Part shown: positions 10,635 through 22,800 of the stretch, piece by piece
Position numbering within the stretch: position 1 is the stretch's first letter
How the letters are laid out: every line of letters begins with the position of its first letter
Assembly: GCA_900660155.1 (NCBI GenBank)
Contig: CABFPE010000119.1
Span: 58,684-112,571, forward strand
Length of the DNA stretch: 53,888 nucleotides
Reading direction: 5' to 3'
Source of the DNA: Hofstenia miamia
Lineage: Eukaryota; Xenacoelomorpha; Acoela; Hofsteniidae
The notes under the pieces: generated by a model
What the model was told of the DNA's origin: nothing
The model's input: only the letters and a program-made list of their open reading frames with translations
Databases searched by the model: none
Made by a program: the position numbers and the translations under genes

Positions 10635-10857
10635 TTTGTTGTTTGAAACTAGAATTGACGCATTTGAATGCCTTAAAAAAAGAACTTTCAATGAAATAGC
10701 TTTAGATGAATATCACACATTTTAGATTAATTTTACAGCGGTTTTTTAATAAGGAATTGAATTGTGAGGTCGTTTCTCAATGGTAAACAATTCAAATCAA
10801 CATGAAATGAAAGAAAAATCACGAAAAAATTTTTTTTATATATACCTAAAAAAATGG

Positions 10858-10949
10858 TTTACAACAGACCATTTTGTTACACCTGTACAATTATATGTGT
10901 GGTGCAATACAACGGACCAATATATGTGAAAGTCAAGTTACAATGGACC

Positions 10950-10987
<38 letters not shown>

Positions 10988-11154
10988 NNNNNNNNNNNNN
11001 NNNNNNNNNNNNNNNNNNNNNNNNNNNNNNNNNNNNNNNNNNNNNNNNNNNNNNNNNNNNNNNNNNNNNNNNNNNNNNNNNNNNNNNNNNNNNNNNNNNN
11101 NNNNNNNNNNNNNNNNNNNNNNNNNNNNNNNNNNNNNNNNNNNNNNNNNNNNNN

Positions 11155-11185
<31 letters not shown>
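10858..11185. repeat. (TA)n tract with a 167-base assembly gap
   Basis: A TA run on both sides of Ns at 10988-11154. It follows three copies of the TACAAYNGACCA motif (10860, 10908, 10939). The long open frames across this region are made of TA codons and Ns and are not genes. Confidence 0.9.
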
Positions 11186-11187
<2 letters not shown>

Positions 11188-14100
11188 GCAATGTCAATTT
11201 TATTTTTTTCCATGCTTGTATTTTAGGGTAAAACATTGGCGGATGTAATATCATTTTACAACAACTGTTATTAATTTACTTCAATCTTAGAAATATACGT
11301 ATAATTTCAACAAAGCTCATTAGCAGACAGAAATGGTGAAAATTCAATGGTTTTAACTAGAACAATGTGTTTTATTGCAATAATCAATCTTTGTGGAGAG
11401 TTTAATTGCAGAGATTGCCTTCTTATTTACTGTGGTAAGTCGTTTTTATGCTTTGAAATGAGAAATTCTCTTTGTGTGTCAGAAAGTTCAATGCTTTATA
11501 ACACATAGTGGGGGTTACCATTATATCAATCATCCATCATTAATCATGAAAATGAGATATATGATATTGTTAACCACATAATGCTTTGAATAGTTAAATC
11601 AATTACAATGGTGGATAAGATATATTCAAACAATTACATAAAGAGAATATTATATCTAATAGCATGAAAAAAATTTGCTAATACAGTAAAATGTGTTAGA
11701 ATGTCCATCATTCATTGCAAAAAAGAAGACTTCATGGTAAATTTAGATATTGAATTATATATTTATTAAATAATTATTCAAAAAACCACTATCATCACAA
11801 TTAATTGTTGTGAAAAAATGAACTCTGTATGAATATTAAGTGTATAAATTCAAGCAAAAATGAGGGTAAAACAAAAAAAGAATTTATCTGGTTGGTTTAT
11901 TATCATCGCCTTAAAACAAATAAGTTTTAGAAAACAAAATACAAAATATTCTTGTGAAGAATGCATGTGGAGATTTGTTAAATTTTTATAATGCATGATA
12001 ATTTATAAGGGAATGCGAAAAAAATTCCCCAGGAAACAAAAATGCTGTTCAATTTTACAGAGATTGTATCTTAATTTACTCAAAAGCGTAAATCATTTTA
12101 TATTTCAATAAATGATTATCATGCTAACTTTGTTTAATTAATTTAAATATTGGATTAACTAAATTGTACCATTAGCTGAAATACTCTATTTATTTATTTG
12201 TTAAAGAAATGTGTACAAAACCAACAAGTTCTAGTTTCCATGGGGATTTTAAAATCACCAAACAACATGTTTCAAGTTAGTAATTTAAACAAAGATTTAT
12301 GTAAAAACAAAAAGAAAAAAAATCAGGAAAAAATATTCAATAAATAATTAATGAAATAATATAACATTTTAAAGTTCTTTGGTTCTATTTAAATGAATCA
12401 TTTATCAATGACCTTCTTTGTTTCTAGAAAAGCTATTTCTTTTGTATCACATTAGAGATGAACTAGAATCATGATTATTCTTGTGAAATATAATGAAGAC
12501 TCAGTCAATATCTATCAATGTTTATGCTCAGATGTGAAAATTTTTCTTTTATTCCATACTGCTTTTTCAAATAAGTATGCTTATTGTTGAATTTTAGTGA
12601 ATATACATTTTAAAATTTAGTCTTTATTCAACATTTAGTAATGTGTAGCAATGTTTGGGTGAATTTATTCACTGAGCACTTATTAAGTTTTCTATTTACA
12701 ATCAATAAATTGTGACATAGCGTCTTTAAACAGCTTAGAATTTCAAATGCATCTTCACATATAAGCATTAGTATGCATTTGATCCTTGAATTTTGCTTTT
12801 ATCATGTTTGTACTATCTTGTAATACTTATTAAAAAATCGTATTTTTATGCAATATTTGATCTAACACTTGATGCATAGGTTGTAATATTTACTAAAAAT
12901 GCTTTAAAATTCAAGTCATAGTGAAGTTTATACCATGGTTAAGCGATTTTTTATAGTCAATGTTTTTCAACATATTAACCTATAGTTTGTTAGGTTGTAA
13001 TTTTCTCAAAATTCTTATCAATCTATCTTTTAAATAGTATGTGCATATATTTTTACATATGAATAATATGCTATTTACAGGCATTTGCACATGTATTCTA
13101 ATATTTGACCTTTGTCAGCACAAAACTTTACATTTAATCTAACAATATATGATCTTGACACTGGTTTATACATTGGATTTCTCTTTTCATAGTGGATTAT
13201 CAGGGTTGTGTTGGGATTAGCAATTTGTGTTAATGCTAAACATTTGTGTACATTTAATTATCTTTACGTCCATATTGTGCTGGGATTTTTGCAATGGAAA
13301 ATATGGTGTGCTTTGAAAACAAAATGAAGCCTTTAGCATGCTTGCACCTTTATGCATAAACCATGTTTAAATTGTTTGAAAAAACAAATTTGATTTTAAT
13401 GTGTAGGTCTATATTTTATGGGTTTGTAAAGTTAACTTGTTTTTACATATAATCCATGTTTACTTTTTCCAATAAACTAGCTTGCTTTTATTGTATATTA
13501 TGCTGCTGTAATGTTAAGTTTTAACAAATAAAATTCTTGTTTTTGTATTTGAATATAAGTAAAATGAATTAAATACATGGAATTGCAATGGAAAACATCA
13601 GTATATTTGAAAAAATAAAATATCTTGCATGTAATGTATAGAAAATCAATGAAATTTTTTATGGATAAATTAGTGACCAATGTGTTATTACAAATGTAAT
13701 GTAAACCCAATTAGCCAGCTAATGTATTCAAACAATAATAGTATGCCCTGCAAACTAAAATAATGTTTGATATACCACTCCCATGTATATTATTTATTAC
13801 ATTTATTTTATATTATGTGCTTACTATTGTATTTTTATCTTGCTTTTCTCAGGTGTTTTATTACCCACTTTAATAAAAAAATGAATTATGAATAATACAT
13901 CTATTAGTGTTCTAACTATGCACTTGATTTATTTTGTGCCAGTGTGCATGAACCCCTGTGTTTTTACAAATACTGTATAAGTGGAATTAATTAATTTTAG
14001 CAGATGGAGTCAGGAGACACTTTTTAATGGATAATTGTTGACTCACCCATCACACAGTTTAGAAAGTAGTGTTATTGACTTGTGGAGAATAGAAGTGATC

Positions 14101-14320
14101 AAGTGATACTTTACAAAAGACTGGTGCAAATTATCAACTAATTATCTTAACATTCTTTTTGAACTGAGGAATTTGAGTGTATTTTGATTTAATGTTAAAA
14201 GAGTTGTGACTAATCAACTATCTGCTTCAATGCTACTTTAAAAAAGCAGGACAAAGTAGACTGGAGATTTCAAATAACAGGGTGTGTTATATAGGTTTTT
14301 CCATATTTTATTTTCAACAT
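11186..14320. other. AT-rich interior of the long-TIR element
   Basis: About 3.1 kb with dense stops in all frames. The longest frames, such as 13498-13710 minus, look like chance, and no protein motif is visible. This is where a transposase gene would be expected, and none is recognisable. Confidence 0.6.
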
Positions 14321-14324
14321 CTAA

Positions 14325-14685
14325 ATGCATTGATGTATTATTTGTCTTTACCATCATAAATATTTGGTATGGCTTTATGTGTTTTACATTTTAGTATTTT
14401 ACTTTCCATCATACACGTTTTTGCTATAAATGAATTTAATAGGGTATTGCTTTATGCACCTATATACATTTTTGTATTAACTCATTTTCCATTGTACACA
14501 TTTTCACTATAAATAAGATTATATGCGTTTTTGGTTTAGGGGTCTATTTACATTTTTGTATTTCTCTTTCCAACATAAATGTTTTTGGTATAAACAGTGT
14601 TATGCTTTATTTATTTATTTGACCATATTCATTGATGTATTATCTCTTTCCAATGTATGCACTTTTTTGATTTAAACTAAATTGA
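14325..14685. repeat. Degenerate tandem repeat, period about 60-85 bp
   Basis: Five diverged units can be lined up on the core TATT...CTTTCCATCATA...TTTTTGCTATAAA, starting near 14332, 14391, 14472, 14555 and 14633. Unit length varies. It lies just inside the right inverted arm. Confidence 0.6.
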
Positions 14686-14849
14686 TTTTTGCTATGTTGA
14701 ATATTTTGTTTAATCCCATGCACTCTAAATTTGCTAATTTTATAACTAGTAGCTTAATGAAACTATAAATTATACACATTAATTTTTGTTTTTTGTGTCA
14801 TTTGGATGGTATTTACCAAAGAACATGAATTAAATTTTTTTGAGTCTGT

Positions 14850-16695
14850 AGAGTTTTAGTAAAAAAGGTTTTTGAAATGAGAAACACACCTGGTCCATTG
14901 TAACATTAAGAAATTGACTCTGCTGGTCCATTGTAATCAAAACTCCCAATTAGTATGGTACAACTGACCATTATATGTATATATATATATAACAAATTCT
15001 CCAACATATGCACATGTAAATTCTAAAATTATTCATAGTTTGATTATGTGATGTGTGATTAACCCATTCTATAACCACACCCACATTATTCATGAAATAA
15101 CAACGGGTTATGACTCATCAATTAGCACATGTTTTTGCTATGTATTATATTACTTTCTATTTTCCTTGAAATTCTATCTTTGAAATACATTCATCTGTAG
15201 TTTTGAGTGTGAATAATACACTATTTACAAACATTTATGCATTTAAAAGGAAAATCATCTCTATCAATGGAAAAAATCATCATCAACTATGAATAACAAA
15301 TGTGTCATCGTATTTATGTATTAAAGTTACAAAAGAAAGAAACCCCTGTAATGTATGCAGCCATGGAAAGCCATAAACTAAATAAAGTGAAAAAACATGC
15401 AAAAGTTGATAAAACATGTAACATACAGTTGGTTGTTTTATCAATCATGACGCCTTGTTTGAAATCTAGTGTGTTTTTTTAGTTGTGTGGAAATGCTTAC
15501 AACTACATTTACTATATTAAAGAACTATTAATTTGTTGGATGACAAAATGTACATTATTACAGTATGTCAATCAAATTAAAATTTGGATGTCCTCCTCAT
15601 CATATCCAAAAGCATTCAACTGGAACAAACACAATTTTCATAACAGTAGCTTTACAGAAGGCAACCTTACAAATGAATAAATGATTACTTTTATCAAATC
15701 TCTTATTTTTTCATATAGAAAGGAAACAGTGTTTTGGGCTCACAAGTAATTTTGTATGGGTGAATTAATGCAGTACTATTATGGATACATCAGCTTATTT
15801 AAATAATGTTTGTTTCTCAAAATTCTTAGTTCTTTACACATTTACAAACATTTTACATGCTTAAAATGGTCAATTCAACATGGAAGCACAAGTAATTTTG
15901 GAAAGATGAATTAATTAATTACTATTATGGATACATCAGCTTACAATGTACTGAATAATCTGGATAGCAAGTTTGGGCGCCATAATTTCCCTTGTCAACT
16001 ATGAAAATTAATAGTGGCACCTCTGTGTAAATTTGCTAGATGTGGTGAAGCTCTACACAACAACTTAGTCTGCACAAAAACAGCTCATATACAATGCGTT
16101 TTGATTCATATATGTGTAATGCTTAAGCATGGCAAATATTTCTACCACTTTGTATTTGGATATTACCAGAAAACGAGTTTCATGTGTATCAATTATTTTC
16201 CTTGTTGCATGATTAAACATTGTTACAACAAACACATCTTAAGAACTTCATCATGTGGAGTCATTGTGTAATGTATGCTTTTGCATTTAGTACAATTTAT
16301 ACACAATTGCTAAAGAAATTGTTTTCTACCTCTTGCATATTTGCTTTGATCAATATTAACATGCTTGGAAACACACTCTAATGCAAAAAAACACATCATT
16401 TGAAATATTTGGGTTTTGGATCTATGAATTATTGTCCTTGAAACATAATGTTGCATGTCTAAATATTGTTACAACAAATGCGCCTTAACTGAAAACTGCA
16501 ATCAAAAATATAAGCTTGCCTAAATTCTAGAAATCAAAAATATAAACTTGGTCAAAAAATTAATTTGGTCAATTTAACTTTGTCAAAAATATTTCATCAC
16601 TAGATGGCGTTCAATAGAATCAGTCCATTTCCACAAGGCAAATAGCCATAGGTAGGGTGTCCCAATGTAAGAGGGTCTCCCCATCCTTAACTACT
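14850..16695 (-). repeat. Right terminal inverted repeat arm
   Basis: Reverse complement of the left arm from near the 8255 boundary out to the element end. It carries an extra local duplication of the phrase ACTATTATGGATACATCAGC (near 15770 and 15920) that the left arm has only once. Similarity to the left arm is high but not perfect, so the arms have been diverging for some time. Confidence 0.9.
15300..15680 (+). other. Coding-like stretch shared by both arms (right copy)
   Basis: Two adjacent plus-strand open frames (15300-15482 and 15483-15680) encode peptides related to the outward-facing frame of the left arm, for example GNAYNYIYYIKELLICWM. No known domain is seen. It is most simply a by-product of arm duplication. 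Confidence 0.3.
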
Positions 16696-16701
16696 GTGGT
16701 T

Positions 16702-19380
16702 ACTGTTTAAAAATAATGTTACCAAAGCAGAGAAAAAAAAATGCACCCACTGCATTGTGAAGTAATGTTATTGCTAATAACCACCACAATATATACATTT
16801 TTGTCACAGTATTTGCACTTATAACAAGGGCAAGTCATGAGCAACAAACTCGATTTTTGTATAATTCTAAGATTTTCAAAGAAGATATTTTTGACTGCTT
16901 TTTTCTAAAGTATTTGGTCAATGAATCCATTTTTATTAGAGTAGAGTACTTTTCATGCAAATGCAAATGGCTGTGAAATGCTTGAAGCCATTGAATTGCT
17001 GTATTCTGTATTCAAATAAATTTTCATTTTGTTTCTCATATCACTATTTTTGTAATTGTTTTTTTAAACAAATGAATTATTTGCATTTTCAAATTTTGTC
17101 TTATATCTTTGTAACCAACAAATCAGATTCAGGTTGGGTTAGGTTGAAATGTTTCAGGCTTGAAAATGTCACCCCAATTACAATTATTATTCATGTAAAT
17201 ATATTTCAGTTTACAAAGCTATTTTCAGTATTTTCAGTAATATATTTTACAAAATTTTCTTTGTTTCCTATAGTTTACAACAAATTTTCAAAATTTATCT
17301 ACAAATTTAATCTTCTTTAATATTCAAGCTTACTTTGAAGATTTTGTGAAATAATTTTTTTGTTACATGTTAAATTATTTCTGCATGCATTTATCACTTT
17401 CTTTATGTTGTTGTTAAATTGACAGTATTGCTGTAATCAATTGTGGCTCTCAAATATGAATAAATGATGTTTCTATAAGCAGTTTGTCAGAATTATCTAA
17501 GTTGTTTTGCTACTTGAACTGGACAATTGTGGCTTTTAGGAGCATTGACTTGTTCAGTGGAAATGATGTCAGGCTCTTCTTCTTGCCTGTGTGCTACATG
17601 ATCAATTATCTGTTTCTGTGTATTAGTGTGGATGTGTGGATGGGGCTTTTCTTGTTTAAAATATTTCAGTGTACATTTAGGTAATATGCCTGTAGGGTGG
17701 ACTGACAAGCTTCATTAAACAACCTAATTTTTTTATCTTGAATACAAAAGGAAACTTGCCAATTAAATAATGATTATGTTTCATAGGGCTTCAAACATCT
17801 CAAAAGCTAATTCTTTTACTTGAATAGCACGATGTGAAACTATTTTTTTGCTTGCTTAAATATATATTTGGCGCAATTAGTGATTTGGTTACATAGATTT
17901 ACTGTTAAGATTTGGAAATGCTGCTTTTTAATAGCAATACAGTGTTTACTATGATTTGCAAATAGAACATATTTTGTAACATTGTATTTATTGATGTACT
18001 GAATAAATTTATTTGCAATTGATGGAATGCAAATTAGCTTATGAATCAATATTTTAGCAACTCTTTTGTAAAGAAATGCTAGCTAACATTAAGATTCTTT
18101 ATTTGCACAAATTCCATGTAAAAGTATTTGAAATTTATTTTCATAATGTAGAAAAACTAATTTTTGGAATATAGTGTTTTTGTTGTGCTGAATATAATTA
18201 GAAATGTTTCCCTTTTCAGACATTTTGTGTATAATTTGTTTTGCATGTGCTTACATAAAAATGATTGTGAAACCTATAAATACATATACAAAATGGTAGC
18301 ATTACTTCTTTCTTTATTGCAAATTATGGCTATCTCTTGAAACCTGTATCCGGTTTTGATTACTACCAACATCTATGTGCATAGAATTGGAATTCTTGCG
18401 CTGTGATTTCTAAATTATTCTTTAGCCATTGGCTTATTAACTCATATTTGACACTGCGTGATTAATTCAATAGCTAATGCCGAAATGAGCGATATTTTTC
18501 TTTAGTAATTTGTTTACGTAAGACTCTCTGCTTAAATATATTTCAATGCTATTTATTGCTTCAGGTATTATTCTAGCAACTTCAGCAAGTAAAACTTCTA
18601 ACTTAAGATAGGTATAATCAATTTGCCACTCAAAATACCTATAGGATTCAAAATTTCAATATTTACTTGGCATATAAGGAAGCTTTATTTTCATTGATAA
18701 ATTTTTGGAAGATGAGAAAGTTCTAACCGTAATAATCTATAATGTTATAAAGGGTGGTTAACCACTCCGTTGCAAATACATCACCATTTTGTTTTTGTCA
18801 TATTAGACAGCTCTCCAACTATTAAATGATTTACTTGAACCATGAGAGAAATCCCCTGAATATTATTCTGCTAATATCTACATCCTCCTTCCTGACACTA
18901 AACAAATCCAAGTGTAAGTGTCTGATGAAGGCAGTGGAGAAGACAATGTTGCTATTGTTAATTTGTAAAGCATGGCTGAGACTGACATATATGTGTACTT
19001 CGAGGAATGATGAGGTAACAACTTCCTTGACAACAAGGGAAAGTTCAACATACTTATTCCAGACGTGATTTGTAAAATTACTGTAAAATCAATTCCAATT
19101 TATTTTACAAACCCAATGAGCCTCACCTACCAGATTGTTTTATTGAAATGGATTGCACTCTGTGATTCTTTTTAAAGAGCTATTTGACGGATGCATGGAC
19201 TTGATTTTCAAATGTTATCAAAAGTGCTCAAATTCTAAAGGCATCCACAATTTTGAAATTCAAAAGAATACAGTCCAAGCCTCTGTTGGCGTGCATTTGC
19301 TAAACAACATAAAATGAATTTCCTTTGAGCAGTTCCTGAGAATTTTATATTTGAAAGATAAAGATTGCAAAGCTCAAAAT
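16702..19380. other. AT-rich stretch without recognised gene
   Basis: About 2.7 kb. The longest frame (16955-17320 plus, 121 codons) is rich in F, Y, I, K and N and looks like low-complexity chance. The frames at 17484-17684 plus and 17493-17708 minus overlap each other. A somewhat GC-richer patch at about 18830-19070 has an 80-codon plus-strand frame that I cannot relate to any family. Confidence 0.55.
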
Positions 19381-19384
19381 ACAA

Positions 19385-19406
19385 CCCTAACCCTAACCCT
19401 AACCCC
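19385..19406 (-). repeat. Short interstitial telomere-type repeat
   Basis: Three and a half CCCTAA units, the complement of the TTAGGG telomere repeat common in animals. It lies about 280 bp beyond the stop codon of the minus-strand retroelement frame, that is, on its 3' side. Confidence 0.85.
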
Positions 19407-19687
19407 ATCCACCCAGTCTAATATTTATAAAAAAGAACTAAATTTTAATCATTATATTTCTTCAGGTACACAACAGTTGATCCTAATAACTTATTTATTT
19501 TTAAATTAAAAAATTTTAATTTGATGTATCTATACATTTACAAAATTCATTTACCACTGCATACATTATTACATCTTAAAGTAAATTTTTGGAATAATTG
19601 TATAAATCAACATTAAAATGATTAAGAAAAATTATCAACAAATCACACAATTAACTTAATACGATTTACAGCATTCTTTATTTCGAT

Positions 19688-20297
19688 CTAGTGATGAGGA
19701 TCTAGAGATCTTGCTAGGATCACTTTAGTATTGCCTTGCATTAGCGCAATTGAGAGAGAATGTAAAATTCTAAAGGGAGCAGTAGTCATATCTTTATTGA
19801 GAATTTTCCGCGATTCAGCAAGGAGGGCCAGCTTCCGAAAAGTCTTAATTGAGGTAGCTAAGAAGCCACTTAGTGTTTCTAAGGCCAAGGGCACAAATGT
19901 ATAATCTTCAGATTCACAATTATTAAGGTGTTTTGAAAATTTGCGATCTTTAGCTACTTCTAGAGACCAGCCTGCATTGGATGCCGCATTTGAAATGGTT
20001 GAAATTTGCAGTGGTGAGATAACAGTCAAGACTAGTGCAGCTGGCTTACCTGCAGACCAAACAGGAATGAAAGCATCTCCAGGTTTAGACCGAGTCCCAT
20101 TAATTAGATCACGTTGCTCTTTGACAGGAGATAGGGAGGCAAAAGCTACCATTGAGTATACAATATCGCAAAGACGATCATGCCGACCAATTCTGTCACC
20201 TTTGCTGCTGCAAGTAAGAGCATGGTCTCCATAAATATACAATGCCCCATTCTGACAAGACATTATGCTAAAATATGGGTTAAGGTTCAAAATCCAA
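19688..20297 (-). pseudogene. C-terminal part of a retroelement protein (nuclease-like module)
   Basis: The minus-strand frame of about 200 codons starts at the junction with a Tc1 transposon and runs to a stop at 19688. It contains YIYGDHALTCSSKGDRIGRHD, a zinc-type Cys/His patch, followed by KPGDAFIPVWSAGKPAAL and TVISPLQ, then a conserved tail ending in QGNTKVILARS. I recognise this module from proteins that carry a reverse transcriptase upstream in marine invertebrates. Its layout (Cys/His motif, then a P-D-type nuclease signature) resembles the restriction-like endonuclease end of R2-type LINEs, but the family placement is uncertain. There is no in-frame ATG near the module; the upstream part was separated by the transposon at 20298. 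Confidence 0.7.
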
Positions 20298-20639
20298 TAC
20301 AGTAGCGTTCAAAAGTATTGGACCACCAATGAGTAAGCATAATAAATTCATTTTCTGCTTTGTAAATGAAATAAAGCAGACAGTGAACATGATGTTTGTT
20401 GCATCTGCTGGTGAAGTTAACCAATTCAATGATATTTAATTTCCAACATGGCATCGTATGCATGATGCAGCTTATTAATTGTCAAAAGCCGAATTATGGG
20501 TGGTTCAAAAGAATTGAACCACCCAATTACAATAATGTATTGGTCCTATTAAAAAATAAAACCAATTATCTCCATTTTCTTAACATTTTATTAGCAAGTA
20601 AAAGCTCTAAGATGCACATCAAATGCCTGGATATACCAG

Positions 20640-22800
20640 CAATTCAATTAAGCAATTGATTATCCAACAACGTCAGGAAAGTCTCGATGTACGAGAGATT
20701 GCCCGTCAAGTTAACAAAATTCATTAGACTATGTTCAGAATTATCAAGCGATTTGAACAAGAGGGGTGTACTACAGTCAAACCAAAGTTCGGGAGATCTC
20801 AAAAAACTTTTAAAACAGATGTGCGATTCTTGTTCAACTGTCTAAGGCCAACCTGAAACACAGTGCTGCACAAGTTAAATCAGTCTAGAGTGTTGGAAAA
20901 TCGGTTTCGACTTCTACAGTTAAAAGAATTCTTCGACGCAATGGATTATCTGCCAGAATAGCTGCCCAAGAGCCACATCTAACAAAGAAACAGAAAATGA
21001 ATCGATAAAAATTTCCGTAAAAGAATGAATTCTCTGCTATTGCAAGACTGGGTATTTAGAGAAAGGTTTGTTCGGCGCCCCAGGGTAAGCTTCAACAAAA
21101 TCTCCCACAGAAAGTTTGTACTACAAACAATTTTGTCGAAGATAACATTATGATCTGTCATGGAATCGGATCCAACATTTCAGAATCCGATCCAATCCGA
21201 ATTTTTATAAGAATTTTAGTTTTCGATCCGAAACGGATTAGAACATAAATAAGTATTCTAACAATAAATACGCATGGACGTAAATTTTAAGTGCGAATAA
21301 AAAATGTTAAGTGCTTCAACATTGTCTTGAGATCAAAAATGGAAATATACGATATACCAAGGGGAGAAAGGGTTGGGCTTGGACCGAGGTATTGGAAAAA
21401 TGAGATGACTTACGCAATAATGCATGCAAATCAGCTCAAATGTAGTAAATCCTATATAACTTAGAAGAAATGTTTTGAAAAATCAAGAGTTAAATTTTGA
21501 AATAATACAATAGTATCAAATGCTCTTCTAGCACCTACAATCTAATACAATCAATTTTTGTCAAGTGAATAAAAAAATTCTAGAAATCTTTTTGTCAACG
21601 TTTATAAAGTTGGACTAAAATTTTTGGCCAATGTCCATCTATATTTCAAAATAGATTGCTTTTTTATCTGTAATTGGCCACCCACAGAAGCAAGTCCGTT
21701 TCTGTTTGGTGTGACTATGGTTATGAGTTAAAATTGATAATTGCTCTGCCAAAACTCCAAAAAATTTATCTCTTTGCTTATTTGTAAGCTTTTTAGTAAT
21801 CGAATCCCAAAAATTATCATCACCTATAATCATAATATATTCATAGAGTTTAAATAGTCGTTTTTTATGGAATTGATCTTGGCATTGCAAGTTGCTTATA
21901 ATGCATCTTACAGGAGAATTTTTGTTTGAAGAGCGTCCCAAATTATATTTATATCATTAAATTTTGGCGGTGTTTGCAGCAACTAAGGTATTACACTTGC
22001 TTCTCTGTGTTCCTTCTGTTTTTCTATTTGCAAGTTTATATAAGGAAATGTTTTTGGTTGCTTTACAATTTTCTCTTTATGTGATGGCTATAATGAATCA
22101 TTTTCAGATTTTTAATGTTCGTCACCAATTTTATAAGTTGTTGAAAAGAATAACGTGGAACCTGTTGCATGAACAATGAAATTCAATTACAAAATTTCAC
22201 TTAGATTGAGATTATAACAGACTTAAAATGGCATTCAATGTAAAAATGCATAATGTATAAAATCTACAATATACACAATTATTAAAATATTTTGGATCCG
22301 AAACAGATCCGAAATTTTCTCAAAATGTAGATTCGATACGTATGCGATCTGATCCGAACCGATAAGAGATCCGATCCAGTTCCATCTCTGTGATTTCCAT
22401 TTGAAAGGATGGGATGAGAAAAATTGTAAAGATTGATTGTCTAATTAAAAGTGAGAAATACCAGAGAATTCTTGAAGAAAACCTACCATACCTGGGCGAG
22501 GACGACAATTTGCAACAAGATGGTGCCTCCTGCACACATCCTTCAATACAAAACGATTTCTTGAAAATCGCGCTCCTTGAAGAGTCACCAAGCCAAAGCC
22601 CGGATCTCAACTTGATTGAGACCATGTGGGCTCAAGTAAAGCAAAAACTCGACCGAGATTCTGCAAAGATCTTGAGTGAGATTTGGGAGAAAGTTCAAAA
22701 AACCTTTTACTCAATAGATTAGAAAATAGAAGAACTCTTTGCATCTATGCCACGCCGGTTAGAAATGGTGATAAAAGCACGTGACAATTCGACTAAGTAC
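20640..22800 (+). pseudogene. Tc1-like transposase, broken and split
   Basis: The N-terminal DNA-binding region is seen at about 20660-20820 as LDVREIARQVNK, then IIKRFEQEGCTTVKPKFGRS. The middle is frameshifted and holds stops. After the nested element (21155-22390) the catalytic core resumes with NLQQDGASCTHPS (the second Asp of the DD34E triad, about 22520) and SPSQSPDLNLIETMW (the Glu, 22618-22620), then the usual C-terminal helix. The first catalytic Asp region lies near the insertion point and is not clear. The family length is about 340 residues; this copy cannot make an active enzyme. Confidence 0.88.
21155..22390. mobile_element. 1.24-kb hAT-like element with GATCCG-rich ends
   Basis: The left end reads CTGTCATGGAATCGGATC; the right end in reverse complement reads CAGAGATGGAACTGGATCGG. 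TGAT occurs directly outside both ends (21151-21154, 22391-22394), although a longer duplication is not clear. Both subterminal zones are packed with ATCCG/CGGAT pentamers (about 21160-21235 and 22290-22375). A 100-codon minus-strand frame (21639-21941) with a few Cys and Lys-rich parts lies inside and matches no family I know. The CAGAG-type end suggests hAT. Confidence 0.7.

Larger units (their letters stand above)
6152..16695. mobile_element. 10.5-kb element with about 1.85-kb terminal inverted repeats
   Basis: Both ends share AGTAGTTAAGGAYGGGGAGA, and the match continues inward in inverted orientation for almost two kilobases. Many stretches are identical, for example more than 100 bp around 6596-6700 versus 16150-16260. 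GAGGTT (6146-6151) and GTGGTT (16696-16701) look like a 6-bp target duplication with one mismatch. The interior is AT-rich and holds a tandem duplication, a MITE and a cystine-knot peptide ORF. I recognise no transposase, integrase or polymerase. AG...CT ends plus a 6-bp duplication are known from Polintons, but no Polinton gene is visible, so this stays a weak guess; a non-autonomous derivative of some other DNA-transposon group is equally possible. Confidence 0.8.

Noticed and set aside
10854-11254. Four overlapping open frames of 91-125 codons
   Set aside because: They consist of TA-repeat codons and the N gap, so they carry no information.
6152-16695. Calling the long-TIR element a Polinton outright
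   Set aside because: Only the end bases and a 6-bp duplication fit. No polymerase, integrase, ATPase or capsid-type gene is recognisable.
16955-17320. 121-codon plus-strand frame
   Set aside because: Strongly biased to F, Y, I, K and N as expected of AT-rich DNA, with no motif and no splice context.
18826-19068. Possible host exon
   Set aside because: Composition is slightly more balanced, but there is no motif, no clear splice sites and no matching neighbour.
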